A stretch of DNA of 64,000 nt from Oegoconia quadripuncta (Eukaryota > Arthropoda > Insecta > Lepidoptera > Autostichidae). The DNA lies in assembly GCA_949316235.1 (NCBI GenBank), contig OX438743.1, positions 25,603,771-25,667,770 of the forward strand, read 5' to 3'. The notes under the pieces are model-generated. The model did no database searches. It saw only the letters and a list, made by a program, of their open reading frames with translations, and was not told the DNA's origin. The first letter of the stretch is position 1. Each line of letters starts with the position of its first letter. The position numbers and the translations under genes were made by a program. Of the stretch, positions 40,890-51,949 are shown piece by piece.

Positions 40890-41018
40890 AACAGCAGCCC
40901 ACAGTAGGTTTCACCCTCGAACTTGGCAAGAAATTCCTCCTCTTTTACCCGCATTAATACAATATTAGGAGCCGTGGAAATAATTCTCTTGAGGCTTCAT
41001 CCAAGACGTAATCAACTG
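40890..41018 (-). pseudogene. Possible exon or broken gene fragment
   Basis: A long pyrimidine-rich acceptor (GTATTCATTGCCACTTCAG) is followed by a frame reading DYVLDEASRELFP and, in another register, APNIVLMRVKEEEFLAKFEG then ETYCGLL up to a GTGAGTATT donor (40889). A 66-nt intron with acceptor TTTTCCACTTTCCAACATAG would join it to 40823 and below. The two halves are in different frames, so this is either a pseudogene or chance. No family recognised. Confidence 0.25.
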
Positions 41019-41355
41019 AAGTGGCAATGAATACAGCAAATAAATTCACAAAACATTAAACTTACAAGTTACTGCTAAGGCTTTTTATGGTCTATCATAA
41101 AGACATTAACAGTGGGCCGATTCCCATCGCTAGGAGTGTTAAAAGGAGGAAATTTTCAAATATGTTTCTTACTTTACGTATTTCATGCAATAAACTCTTG
41201 CGAAATAGCATCCTCAAGACGTGATGGCAAATGTATAGAAGGTACCGTGTTCATTGCGATTGTAAAATGGATATGGCATCGTAAAGTATCGTAATCGATA
41301 TTTGCAGCCCAGGTTATTCCTTTGGAGAATCTATTCAATATTTATGATCAGCTTC
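41019..41355. other. Non-coding stretch
   Basis: A 60-codon frame at 41112-41294 has no recognised domain. Nothing else seen. Confidence 0.35.
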
Positions 41356-41396
41356 TCACACCTGATATTAAGTGAAGATGAGGTCGAAGGTGGAGC
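41356..41396 (-). mobile_element. SINE-B 3' tip
   Basis: CACACCTGATATTAAGTGAA and GAGGTCGAAGGTGGA only. Confidence 0.7.
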
Positions 41397-41398
41397 GC

Positions 41399-41640
41399 CG
41401 TTTGTCAACCCAGTTTGTTTGTTCGTTCGTTAGTTTGTAAACGCTTTATTGCACAAAGAAACACACACATAATACATTAAATCAAAATAGTGTACAAAGG
41501 CGGGCTTATCCCATGAGGGATCTCTTCCTTCGACCCAAATTTGCTTTAGACAATTTTGATGGGACGTACAGAAGAATATTTGCTCATACTTACACTATAT
41601 GTATATAAAGTGGAAAATAAATATAGGTATATGTATAGAC
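41399..41640 (-). mobile_element. Jockey-like LINE 3' UTR (family N)
   Basis: The minus strand reads AATTTGGGTCGAAGGAAGAG, GATAAGCCCGCCTTTGTACA, then GTGCAATAAAGCGTTTAC and a (GAAC)n/(AAAC)n tail. The same order is seen at 56660-56880. Confidence 0.65.
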
Positions 41641-42176
41641 ATGTGACTTACCAGTGGCGCATCTTATCTTAAACTGCCAAATTAAATCTTGGGTTATTAA
41701 TTCCGTTGTTTGCTTTCATTGAATTTTCTTGAGGAATACAAAATATCATTCTTCAAGTTCAAGGTCAGAAAATTTCGAAAAAATTTTTTTCTCGAAAAAT
41801 ATTTACTATTAACCATTTACCGCATCCATAATACCAGCCATCATCCCAACCATCATCATTACACCACATCGATGTAACGTCTGTTGCTCCGAGCCCATTA
41901 TACGAGGATCAAATGGGCTATTCTGACGCGGGCCGCACGACAACGTTAAGCAAAATTTTATTTTGACATTACCAATAAAACTTTTCAGAATCGACCCTCT
42001 GTATTTCACCGACATTACAACATTTCTTATTAAATGAAATGTGGCTAGCTTGAGGTTTATTATTTTCATTTTATGTGCGGCGTGCTGAAAGTTTGTCGAA
42101 TTGGTAATTTACTCTTCTAATTTTTCTATTTCTAATTTTGTTTACAATTCGAAACACATTTTTTTCTTTTTTCTTT
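41641..42176. other. Non-coding stretch
   Basis: No supported gene. An 86-codon frame on the minus strand (41809-42069) is unconvincing. Confidence 0.4.
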
Positions 42177-42429
42177 ATGCACGACGGGTTCATACTTGAC
42201 CTCATTCACACCTGATGTTAAGTGAAGATGAGGTCGAAGGTGGAAGCATACTGACCCGGAAACCCCAACACATTTGGGGAACTGGCTATCTTATCTTAGC
42301 CAGGCGGACATTTAAAATGCCCTACCACCAACCAAACCGAGTACTTAAACATGTACCCCGCTGGGGATCGTACCCGCGACCTCCGAATCGTAAACCCAAT
42401 GTTGTTTACATTGAGCCACGGAGGCGGTT
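42177..42429 (-). mobile_element. SINE-B with internal deletion
   Basis: Reverse-complement copy. About 85 bp between CTGGCTATCTTATC and AGCCAGGCGGAC are missing. Head and B box are intact (TTGAGCCACGGAGGCGG). Confidence 0.88.
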
Positions 42430-42750
42430 AATTTCCTTTTCCTTTTTTTTTTGATCATGAACATTCTCTCCTTTAGATCACAGCTTGGTCGTGCATATAG
42501 ATCGTACCGTTGTATATTACACGCATATAAAATGTCAACTCTGGCCTCGCGGCGCAAATGTAGTGATTTTAATGAATTAAGCTTGACATTGTAATTTTTA
42601 ATTGTGAATGGTATAAGATTTAAAATGTATAAGTAGATTTTAATATTTGCACGTCTGCAAGCAGACTGGATACACCGAACTCTAATTTTATTAAAAACTT
42701 ATATAACTGTATTCATGCAAATAAATTATTGATTGATTGATTGATTAATG
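42430..42750 (+). mobile_element. Probable LINE 3' end with (GATT)n tail
   Basis: TGTATTCATGCAAATAAATT followed by ATTGATTGATTGATTGATT (42727-42748) is a non-LTR type terminus. The upstream extent is not defined. Confidence 0.45.
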
Positions 42751-43296
42751 TTTTTTATACAAGCTCATTAATTCACACATCGACTCGTCCTCTCTGTTGT
42801 CATTATTAAACTTTAAAATCCTCTATAGATTCCGTAAACCGTTTCCCAGACTGTTTATCCTTCATGTGTAAAGAAATAAATACTTCTTTTTTTTAAATCC
42901 CGTAGTCAGAATGTGCCCCTTGTACAATGAAACTGTGGCTGAGTGTTCTTCCTTCTTCATTTTTGTACATAATTTACGTACGTTTCGAAGACAAACAAAG
43001 CTGATATTTTGTAATTAAGTTTGGCTAAGTTAATTTTGTGACTCAACTTTAGAACGAGTAATTACTTCTTCCTTACTTCATCACCGATAATGAATGTTTG
43101 ATAGATTGATTGTTACACTGCTAGCATGATATTAATATTTCATTCTGTGCATACATACCCAGACTTATAGTCTAGTTTTATAAGTTCTATGTATACCTAT
43201 TCGTCCTTGTTATACGATTATTATCGTACTGTAACTTGTTCTATATGCCAAATAAAATAAAAATTAAATTAAATTCTTTCCCCCTTATTCATATAA
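42751..43296. other. Non-coding stretch
   Basis: Nothing recognised. Ends in AAATAAAATAAAAATTAAA. Confidence 0.4.
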
Positions 43297-43745
43297 ATTT
43301 ACAAAATCAAAATCAAAATCAATCAAAATCAAAAAATGCTTTATTTTGTAGGTACACAGGGTACACTTAAAATAGTCAGATTTTACATTTTTAAAGCTAC
43401 TGCTTGTTCAAAAGGCAATTTTCCCCTGAGAAGAACAAGCAAGAAACTCGAGAGGTCGCTCTTTTTTAAAAAAAGGTTTTTATATTACAAAATTATTATT
43501 TTATATTATAATATTTCATTATTAATTGTGAAATAGCCTGGTTATGCGAACGGGCTGGTTATGTCCATGATTGTTTATCATCTAAATAATCTGATATTTT
43601 ATAATGTGCTTTCTTAATAAGTTTCTGTTTTATAGTATCTTTAAATTTATTGAAAGGAAGATTTTGTATATCAACAGGAACTTTATTGAAAAAGCGTAAT
43701 ACATAACCCTTTGAATGAATTACTGACTTTGTGGAGGCGACTTAT
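43297..43745 (-). pseudogene. CR1/Jockey-group LINE 3' fragment
   Basis: Minus strand. With one frameshift it encodes HKVSNSFKG, NKVPVDIQNLPFNKFK, KQKLIKKAHYKISDYLDDKQ and SWT before a stop, the C-terminus of an ORF2 close to the copy at 29050-29570. The 3' UTR ends in a (TTGATT)n tail at 43297-43330. Confidence 0.82.
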
Positions 43746-43768
43746 GTGACCTGCAAGTTTATCTTTAC

Positions 43769-43880
43769 GCTTTATAAGCCTGTTTTAGTTAAACTATGTT
43801 TTGTCACTTTCTTTCATTACCCCATTTCCTTATGAACGACAGAGACAAAACACACTTTAACTAAAACAAGCTTATAAAGG
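43769..43880. mobile_element. Fold-back MITE
   Basis: Arms of about 37 bp: CTTTATAAGCCTGTTTTAG followed by TTAAACTATGTTTTGTC, and the complement ending AAACAAGCTTATAAAGG. The loop is about 35 bp. It sits at the broken upstream edge of a LINE fragment. Confidence 0.75.
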
Positions 43881-44017
43881 TTTTGTAAATTTTTATGAAT
43901 AAGACGGTCTGGCTGTGGATCACATTTTATATTCTGTGAATGTTATTGGTTTTCCATGTATCGTCACTTAATAAAATTAGTATTAGATTTATGTTGAGCA
44001 GTTCAAATTCAGTCCGA

Positions 44018-44262
44018 GAGTCGGTGGCTCAGCGGTTAAGACGCGGTCTCCCAATTTAGGAGGTCTAGGTTCGATTCCCAGGCAGACCATGGACCAATGA
44101 GTTTTTTTATTTAATTTAATGACTTATGTGCATTCATCCGACTACTCTTAAACGGTGAAGGAAAACATCGTGAGGAAACCTGCATGCCTGAGAAATAGAA
44201 ATCAAAGGCATGTGAAGTCCCCAACTCGCATTGGACCAGCATGGTGGACTATGGCCCATGAC
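44018..44262 (+). mobile_element. SINE-C copy, first of an inverted pair
   Basis: GAGTCGGTGGCTCAGCGG head, GGTTCGATTCCCAGGCAG, body to GGTGGACTATGGCCCATG. The RTE-like end is lost. Confidence 0.9.
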
Positions 44263-44283
44263 ATCTCAAATCATGACAAATGA

Positions 44284-44608
44284 CATCATCATCGTAATCA
44301 GTCCGTAAACATCCCACTGCAGGGATATAGATCTTCCCTCATATTGTGGGAGTATGGGCCATAGTCCACTGCGGACGCCACGCGGCGGCACTTCGGTTGT
44401 TGGTGACTTCACATCACTTCGAGTTTTTTTATATCTCAGGCATGTAGGTTTCTTCACAATGTTTTCCCCGTTTAAGAGAAGTAGGATAAATGCACGTAAG
44501 TAATTAAATAGAACTTAAAAACTAATTGGTACATGGCCTGCCTGGGGGTTGAACCTGGACCTCTCAAATTGAGAGACTTTGTCTCCTCCACTGAGCCATT
44601 GACGCTCT
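44284..44608 (-). mobile_element. SINE-C copy, second of an inverted pair
   Basis: Starts with ATCATCATCGTAATCAG and GTAAACATCCCACTGCAGGG (the RTE-like end) and ends with CTGGGGGTTGAACCTGGACC and CCACTGAGCCATTGACGC (the head). It faces the copy at 44018 tail to tail. Confidence 0.9.
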
Positions 44609-44862
44609 TTACTATGATGACAGTTGACATAGTTATTACAATCCAAAAACTTTCAGCATGACCTAAGCATTCCTTTGATAAATAAATAGGAAAAATTGGA
44701 TCCATTTCCATTCATGTGGGTGTCAATGTGGGTGTTACATACAAGAGACCTTGTTCAGATGTAAGCATCAAATCTTAGAAAGAAAAATAATCCTTGTGAG
44801 AGCTACTAATTTAGCCGCTCCTTGCGGAGAAGATCCAAAATCGCACGTAAAGATATCAGGGA

Positions 44863-45115
44863 TTAGGTTGAAATTAGTGCGAGATCTGTGGTGCCTGTAA
44901 CGTGATCTGCGCCCTGCTGAAAACGTGAAACACTGATAAAAATAAACACATATATAATTTGAACGAAAATGAAAGATATCGCGTAACAAACCTACATAAA
45001 AATCGAATTGGTAACCTCCTCCTTGAAGTTGGTTAAAAGGGAGCAGCGATGAATCATGGTCCCCTTTTATGCCTACCGTAGCTGACACAAAGCTATTATC
45101 GATATTTTTGTATTT
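44863..45115 (-). other. Possible two-exon gene 3' end
   Basis: Exon 45115-44996 (120 nt, phase 0) starts KYKNIDNSFVSATVGIKGDH and ends GGGYQFDFY at a TATGTAGGT donor. A 79-nt intron ends at CACGTTTTCAG. The last exon 44916-44863 encodes QGADHVTGTTDLALIST and a TAA. Lengths, phases and GT-AG boundaries agree, and the composition looks protein-like. The upstream acceptor (CCCGTGGTCAG) is mediocre and no poly(A) signal is close. No family recognised. Confidence 0.3.
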
Positions 45116-45782
45116 CTGACCACGGGACAGATCGGCGCACCACTATCAACAGAGTCTGGTCCCTAAACGTAATCTTTGGGCGTATGTTTATCGGTTTGTA
45201 TCCAATTAAATGAAACTATGAACCCCACAACAGAAACCGTCCATTTGAACCCCGAACAACTATAAAAATATGTTATGAATTATGATTAGTCTTCCATGTC
45301 CATACTCTTAGCCAATCATCGAAACGGACCATGGGCAAAATCCTTTGGAAGCAATTGAAGTGTAAATAAAAGTTAAATCTAAACTAAAGGACGATAACGT
45401 CGACTTCCCGTTTGAGGCATAGACCCTAACAACTGGCCTCGTTGCCTTGCTGGAGAGCTGAACTGAGACGTTGAGCGAGGCTCGCGCCAGCCGGAAGCTC
45501 ACATGCGGCCAGAACCTATCTGGTTGAGAGATCCTGAAAAGAATATTCTAAATAAATTAAATTTTTATTGAAGAGTTATCACAATCGAAATATTTTAGTT
45601 CTTTAACAAAGATTTTACATTAAAAATATTTGGGTTGAAATCACCTAGTAAGTACTTAAGTATCTGCATAAGGTGTTTTCGATCTCCCATATAAATTACA
45701 GGCTTTGTAAAGAAAAATAACCAAAAAAATATCACTAATATTAATAATACACTATAAAATTTATCATGTATATGTAATATAT
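45116..45782. other. Non-coding stretch with transposon ORF remnant
   Basis: At about 45380-45480 the minus strand encodes ASLAQRLSSALQQGNEAS, a diverged match to the ORF tail at 31010-31172. The 64-codon frame 45308-45502 is another register of it. Otherwise nothing. Confidence 0.4.
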
Positions 45783-46031
45783 AAGTACTCGGTTTGGTTG
45801 GTGGTAGGGCATTCTAAATGTCCGCCTGTCTAGCTACCACTATCTTATCTAAATCTGCCGCCAACCAGCAATGTTAATAGTATTGTTGTGTTCCGGTTGT
45901 CAGAGATAAGATAGCCAGTCCCCCAAATGTGTTGGGGTTTCCGGGCCAGTACGCTTCCACCTTCGACCTCCTCTTCACTTAACATCAGGTGTGATTGAGG
46001 TCAAGTACCAACACGTTGTGCATAAAAAAAA
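45783..46031 (+). mobile_element. SINE-B, 5'-truncated
   Basis: Starts at AAGTACTCGGTTTGGTTGG, lacking the tRNA-like head. Body and GTGCATAAAAAAA end intact. Confidence 0.88.
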
Positions 46032-46297
46032 TGAGAATTAAGCAAAACTTGAATTATCTTTGCGATCATTTTCTGTCTCCTCGAAGAACTTCTTCTAATT
46101 GCTTTAAAATTTTAATAGTTTAAAGCTAAGGAATAGGCGTAGTTTAGTTTAATGATCTCGCTCTCTTAAATTTAAGAGCTATGCTCTTGTCGATGGAATC
46201 ATTTCCACACTTTTCTATATACCGCCTTTTCTTTGATTTCCTATTACGACATGCATGGTTGCATGTTCTTTTTGGCCTACCTCAACTAAAATGTTTT

Positions 46298-46574
46298 GAC
46301 CCATGAGGCTAAGTGAAAATGAAGACAAAGGTGAAATCGCGCTCACTCGGAATCCTCAACTCATTTGGGAGACTGGGAATCTTATTTCAAACAGCCGGAA
46401 TATAATGACATTGCTGCTTGGCGACAGACTTAGATAAGATGGAGGTTGCTGGCCAGGTGAACTGAAAATACTCTACCACGAATCAAACCCAAACGGCATT
46501 TAACCCGCTCGGAATCGAAACCGCGACCTATATTTTGTAAACTAAATGTTGTTAACATTGAGTTGGGAGGCAGG
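46298..46574 (-). mobile_element. SINE-B, old diverged copy
   Basis: AGGCTAAGTGAAAATGAAG, CTCATTTGGGAGACTGG, CATTGCTGCTTGGCGACAG and TTGTTAACATTGAG keep the reverse-complement order of the family. Confidence 0.7.
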
Positions 46575-46600
46575 CGTTTAAATCCATAACGGATATTAAC

Positions 46601-46833
46601 TAGCTTGGAGCAATTTCTGGCATTATACTAACTTAATGGCGGATATGTTTCATTTGTTTATCCCGCGGGAACTACTCATTTTATCGAGATAAAAAATTTC
46701 CTATATTTTAATCCGGGGTATGTTCTACCTATATACCAAATTTTATCTGAATCCGTTCATCCGTTTGAGTAACAAACAAGCAAACAAATAAACCAATGAA
46801 CATCCAAATTTTCGCAATTATATTAGTTAGATC
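46601..46833 (+). repeat. Repeat family F, copy 3
   Basis: AACTAGCTTGGAGCA, TTTGTTTATCCCGCGGGAAC and the TTATATTAGTTAGATCA end, as at 30866. Confidence 0.6.
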
Positions 46834-47079
46834 ATAAATATGAAATACCTACGTCCAAAATGGGCTACGAAGTTATTCGAGCAAAATCTAGTTCATCACT
46901 GGCTCACCAAAATCAATGGTCTTGTTCTGTCTTTATTGAAATATGTAGCAGTTCCGTATGTGCCTGACTCTAGGTACACAGTATCTCCATTAGGCTGTGT
47001 GGAAACCGTAGTGTCCACTTTAGGTATGACCCGCAAACCAAGTAACAAATTAGGTCCGACAGCGAACCTGCAAGCTATG

Positions 47080-47502
47080 TATTGGGTCTTTACCTATGAA
47101 ATTGGAGTTTTTTTTCTTCGTTAATCATAAGAACCAATTCCTGCGATTTTCAAAGCTATATCCAAACTTGTTTTTTAATTGGAAACTGGAATATTATTTC
47201 AAGGTTTCACGTGAAATATTTTTTAATTTCTGGGCTAAATCACATAATAATAAAAATTTGAACAGAGCTCCTTCATGTGCTTCCCATAATCATTTCTTAG
47301 ATTCGCTGAACTTTTATAAAGCGGTTACTTTTATAAATTAACGCTGCCTATACTTAAATCAATGTTATCCGATAATACACACAAAGTTTAGCTAAATTTG
47401 GATTTGCCGTTCCCAAAAAAAATCAATAATGTTTGTATGGAGAAAACAGTCTTAATGAAACTCTTCATACAAAACGCCAATTTCATAGGTAAGGACCTAA
47501 TA
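47080..47502 (+). mobile_element. MITE family E, copy 2 (opposite orientation)
   Basis: TTGGGTCTTTACCTATGAAA at the left and AATTTCATAGGTAAGGACCT at the right. The interior encodes the same short frame as the other copies (47096-47341, including REIFFNFWAKSHN). Confidence 0.88.
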
Positions 47503-48319
47503 TATACTTGGACATAGAAAGAGCGATGAAAGATTATCTGTTTTTAACTCCCGACTTTAAAAAATGGGGTGTTATAAGCACAGATCGGAGTACCGATAGC
47601 TATAGATCGATTTTTTAAATTTATTGAATTTAATCAAAATTTTTATGTGATACATCTTTTTAAACTAAGTTTATACTTAGTTTTTATAAATGAAAAAAAA
47701 AAAATGCATTGCACTATTAAGTGACAATGCAGCATTTTTCATTATTTTCTGAATTGTGTCTGTTGATCTGTCCCGGAACGTGTTAAATATTTAAAAATAC
47801 AGTTAATTATGCAAAATGTTAGCCGTACGATTTTTTTTGTATTTGTTAGCAATAAATACTTTTCCTTCATTCTTCTCTTTCTTTATTTAAAAACCAAAAA
47901 ACCCGACAGCATTTTTTGCATTTTGCAGGCGTCATGTTGGATTTTATCATAAAATGTATCCTATGACACTTTGTGGATCAAGACGTGTCGAACGGAAGAT
48001 TGCACTTCAAAATCTGTACAGCTGTTTAGGCTACAGGAGGTAACATAGAAATCTGCAAACACTCGAAAAACATTACCCTCCTTTTCTTGGGGCCGTCGGG
48101 TAAAAAGAACTTAAGTCGCATAAAAATTTTAATTAACTCATATCTTTACCACATAATAAATACGGTTGAATTTAGCTTAATATTTCTTAATAATTCCAAA
48201 TCAATATTCTCCTTTAAAACCGACTTATAGACATATTTATTAAAATTACAAAGAACTCCGCTTTAAACAGTCGTTCTAATACATGAGACTGTGTACAATA
48301 ATTTTATATTACCTATAAA
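47503..48319. other. Non-coding stretch
   Basis: No supported gene. Contains runs of A and short AT repeats. Confidence 0.4.
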
Positions 48320-48588
48320 TAATAAATAAATAAATGTCTTTGCACAAACACACAGCGCTATCTAGGTCCATAGTAAGCATCTAAGCTTGTGTTATGGATA
48401 CCAGATGGTTGATAAACTACACAAATACATTTTTTTTGTAAATAAATTCATGTATAAATGAATAACATCCATAACTCGGGAACACATGTCTGTATTCAAC
48501 ATACAAACATATGCCCCTAGCGGGATTCGAACCCGCGACCATTTGGTATAGTAGCAGAGATTCTAACCACTACACCAAACAGGTCGTC
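48320..48588 (-). mobile_element. SINE-A (subfamily b)
   Basis: ACAGCGCTATCTAGGTCCA end, GCGGGATTCGAACCCGCGAC B box, CTACACCAAACAGGTCGTC head. Confidence 0.9.
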
Positions 48589-48689
48589 AAAAACTATAAT
48601 TTTTTAATGGTCTTATAGTTTTAAGCTGACTGGGTACCAACTATTTATTATTTCTATTTTATATATACATATTTGCGTCATTGCTTAGC

Positions 48690-48868
48690 TACGGTTTCAC
48701 ACACTGCAGGTGCCACGGAAGATCAGCGCTGCAAGAGCGACCGCTACTGTGGCTTATGCTGAGTGGTAACGTTTTTTAATAACCCATGTTCCTGTGTTTA
48801 GTTACCACCTATAGTATTAACTTTTACTATTAATGTTATCAAAATAAATAAATTTCTTTCTTTCTTAT
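48690..48868 (+). mobile_element. LINE 3' end with (TTTC)n tail
   Basis: Ends AAAATAAATAAATTTCTTTC followed by TTTCTT. The upstream text TGCCACGGAAGATCAGCGC is of LINE 3' UTR type. Confidence 0.5.
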
Positions 48869-49354
48869 AAGCAAAATTTATCTACCAACTCCGGTCTGGG
48901 GTCATAAGATTGTCTTTGTTTCTCCGTTGGAGTTCTCAGACTAGAGGCTACCTGACAGTTGGTGTTGTAAGCCCCTGCAGTTACTGACGTGGCGTGTATT
49001 TTCAGTGCATTTTATGACCCGTGGGTGGAAGGCCACTCACCTCGCGCGACCCACCCCGAGTCCACTCTTTTCACCATCTCCACGCAGGACACCTAACCTC
49101 CAAAAGGTAAGCGTTGAAATTATCCTGTAGAGACCCCCTTAAGCCTCACGCCACGTGGACGCCCATTTTTACATAATTCAACTCTAATATGCCAATACAG
49201 AGAAACAGCTGAGTTGTGCCTATTAATTAACTACCATGCCCTAGTAAAATTCCCCAGTTCTCTATATATTTTGTAGTAAAACTTGATAATAATTAAATTC
49301 CCCGCTACTGCCTTACTGCGGTAGCATAACACTTTGCCATAATATAGTTTATCA
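48869..49354. other. Unclassified stretch with open segment
   Basis: At 49006-49106 a segment between TGTATTTTCAG and an AAAAGGTAAGC donor is open for 33 codons (HFMTRGWKATHLARPTPSPL at its start). The wording is Pro/Ser/Arg-rich and may belong to a repeat rather than a gene. Not called as CDS. Confidence 0.3.
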
Positions 49355-49543
49355 CACAATTTAGTCATCTGTCAAAATGAGCGACATAACAGTCGTACAG
49401 CAGCATTTTGACAGATGCACGCGATATAACGTGTGTTAAACTATTTGTGTGGGGTCACGGGTATATAGTCCACGGACATGGGTTAACGACTGCCTTCAAT
49501 TGAAAATAAACACTCGTATGAAAATGCCACTAGTGGTCAGTTT
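49355..49543 (+). repeat. Repeat family M, copy 1 (direct repeat)
   Basis: CATCTGTCAAAATGAGCGAC, CAGCAGCATTTTGACAGATG, GATATAACGTGTGTTAAAC and GAAAATGCCACTAGTGGTCA. Nearly identical to 49885-50086. Confidence 0.85.
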
Positions 49544-49876
49544 AATCGCCTCCGTGGCTCAATGAAAACAACATTGGATTTACGTTTCGGAGGTCGCGGG
49601 TTCTTTCCCTAGCGGGGTACATATTTAGTACTGGGTTTGGTTGATGGTAGGGCATATTAAATGTCCGCCTAGCTAGCTACCATCATCTTATCTAAATCTG
49701 CCGCCAAACAGCAATGTTAATAGCATTGTTGTGGTCCGGTTGTCAGAGATAAGATAGCCAGTCTACCAAATAAGATGGGGTTTCTGGGTCTGTACGTTAT
49801 CACCTTTCGGCCTTAGCTTCACTTAACATCAGGTGTGATTGGGGTCAAGTGCGAACCCGTTGTGGATAAAAAAAAA
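49544..49876 (+). mobile_element. SINE-B between two family M copies
   Basis: ATCGCCTCCGTGGCTCAATG head, TTACGTTTCGGAGGTCG, body with some substitutions, and GTGGATAAAAAAAA end. Confidence 0.88.
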
Positions 49877-49884
49877 TCATACAA

Positions 49885-50110
49885 TTTATTGCGGTCATCT
49901 GTCAAAATGAGCGACATAACAGTCGTACAGCAGCATTTTGACAGATGCACGCGATATAACGTGTGTTAAACTATATTGTGTATGGTCAAGTTTGCTGTAG
50001 TCCACGGACATGGTTCAACGATTGCCTTCAATTGAAAATAAACACTCGTATGAAAATGCCACTAGTGGTCACCCATCCAAAGACGCACCGCGCCCACATT
50101 ACTTAACTAA
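49885..50110 (+). repeat. Repeat family M, copy 2
   Basis: Same blocks as 49355-49543, then CACCGCGCCCACATTACTTA leading directly into SINE-A at 50111. Inside it, CTGTCAAAATG and CATTTTGACAG form a short inverted repeat. Confidence 0.85.
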
Positions 50111-50342
50111 GACGACCGATTGGTGTAGTGGATAGTGACCCTATCAGCGAAACCAACTGTTGCGGGTTTGAATCCCGCGAGGGGTAAATGTTTGTGTGAT
50201 GAACACGAACATTTATTCCCAAGTCTTGGATGTTTATATAAATATTTATGTATGTTTATCCGTTATCTAGTCTCCATAGCACAAGCTTTGCTTAGTTTGA
50301 GACTAGATAATTGGTGTAAGTGTTCGAAATATTTATATTTAT
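50111..50342 (+). mobile_element. SINE-A (subfamily a), joined to family M
   Basis: GACGACCGATTGGTGTAGTG head and GGTGTAAGTGTTCGAAATATT end. The upstream junction is identical to the one at 31860. Confidence 0.9.
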
Positions 50343-50790
50343 TTAACTTCGCTAATCTCATACGATCGAATCTACTCCACGAGTGCTTCTTGTTATAATT
50401 ACGAGTACTTAATTATCATAACACTAAATACCACAACGGTTGACTATATAGCATAACCCGAACAGAGTCCATTAGTAAAATATTTACGTTCTGCGGGAGT
50501 AGAGGTGAAATTTTGCAGACATTCTGTAACAGTATTGTAACGGACGCCTTACTATCCAAAGGCATTACCTACCAAAATGGCCCTAGGAGACGCCTTGCCT
50601 GTTTTCCGTGGCGAGCACGCAATATGTCATACACGATGTTCAAAGTGGGGTACTCTGTATTAAACGAAAATGTAAATCTGTATTATCCATAGTAGAATAG
50701 AATTCGCATCACATCGCATCATAGTGTTATGTTATTGTTGATAAGCTCCATATACTACAACAACACATTTATGTCGGTTGTTGGTTTGTG
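50343..50790. other. Non-coding stretch
   Basis: No supported feature. Confidence 0.4.
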
Positions 50791-51203
50791 ATATTAGGTC
50801 CTTACCTATGAAATTGGCGTTTTGTATGAAGAATTTCATTGAGACAGTTTTCTCCATACAAACATTTTTGATTTTTTTTTTTGGGAACGGCAAATCCAAA
50901 TTTAGCTAAACTTTGTGTGTAGTTAAGTATAGGCAGCGTTAATTTTTAAAAGTAACCGCTTTATAAAAGTTTCAGCGAATCTAAGACATGATTGTGGTAA
51001 GCGCATGAAAAGAGCTATGTTCAAATTTTTTTTATTATGTGATTTAGCCCAGAAATTAAAAAATATTTTATGTGAAACCTTTAAATAATATTCTATTTTC
51101 CAAATACAAAACAAATTTGTATATGCTTTGAAAATCGGAGGAATTGGTATATATGATTAACGAAGAAAAAAAACTCCAATTTTATAGGTAAAGACCCAAT
51201 ATT
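50791..51203 (-). mobile_element. MITE family E, copy 3
   Basis: ATATTAGGTCCTTACCTATG at the left, TATAGGTAAAGACCCAATAT at the right, closest of the three to symmetric ends. Interior frame 50923-51114 on the minus strand. Confidence 0.88.
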
Positions 51204-51553
51204 TGTATTTTAATAATTATTATTATATATAATAATAAATAGTTTGCGAATTATTTATTATTTTGTTCTGTGAGATGGACGTCCGACAGAAGAGTGGATG
51301 CCGGAAATCAGGTGAATGGAGCATTGAATACCTTTATGATGAGTCAGAATGTGTCCAATAAAGCTTGTCTGGCTATTCATATTCATGGCGAGGTGCTGGC
51401 TCCAACACTGATTTATAGGAGTGATTACTGGGTATAGCAGAAGCAGAATGAAAGTAGAATTAATGCAGTGGTAATGTGATCATAAATCATATAATCATAA
51501 TATAAATAGTGTACATTGGGAGTTAAGCAGTGTGAAGGAAGAAGTAGTAACAT
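51204..51553. other. Non-coding stretch
   Basis: AT-rich. Nothing recognised. Confidence 0.4.
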
Positions 51554-51832
51554 AGATAAATAAATAAATAAATATCCTTAGACATACACACAGCGCCATC
51601 TAGTTCCACAGTAAGCAACTATAGGCTAGTGTTGTGGATACCAGATGGTTGATATACTACATAAATAAATATTTTTTTTGTAAATAAATATTTATTATAA
51701 ATGAAAACATCCATAACTCGGGTACACATGTCCGTATACATCACACAAACATATGCCCCTAGCGGGATTCGAACCCGCAACCTTTTGGTATAGTGGTCAG
51801 AGTTGCTAATCACTACACCAAACAGGTCGTCA
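51554..51832 (-). mobile_element. SINE-A (subfamily b)
   Basis: CAGCGCCATCTAGTTCCAC end, GCGGGATTCGAACCCGCAAC B box, ACTACACCAAACAGGTCGTC head. Confidence 0.9.
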
Positions 51833-51949
51833 AAGATTGAACGTACGAATGAATTAAATTGAATATACGAAGCTAATGTGGATGATAGTGTTGGTAGGAG
51901 AGGACCACGGCGATCGTACCATGACCAAATCGGGGGACTCTTAAAGAAA

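Noticed and set aside
49006..49106. 33-codon open segment between splice-like sites (HFMTRGWK...)
   Set aside because: The Pro/Ser/Arg-rich text resembles repeat-derived translations and I could not separate it from a LINE 3' region.
48320..51832. CRISPR-like repeated spacing of similar units
   Set aside because: The repeats are dispersed SINE and MITE copies of 150-430 bp in both orientations, in a eukaryotic context.
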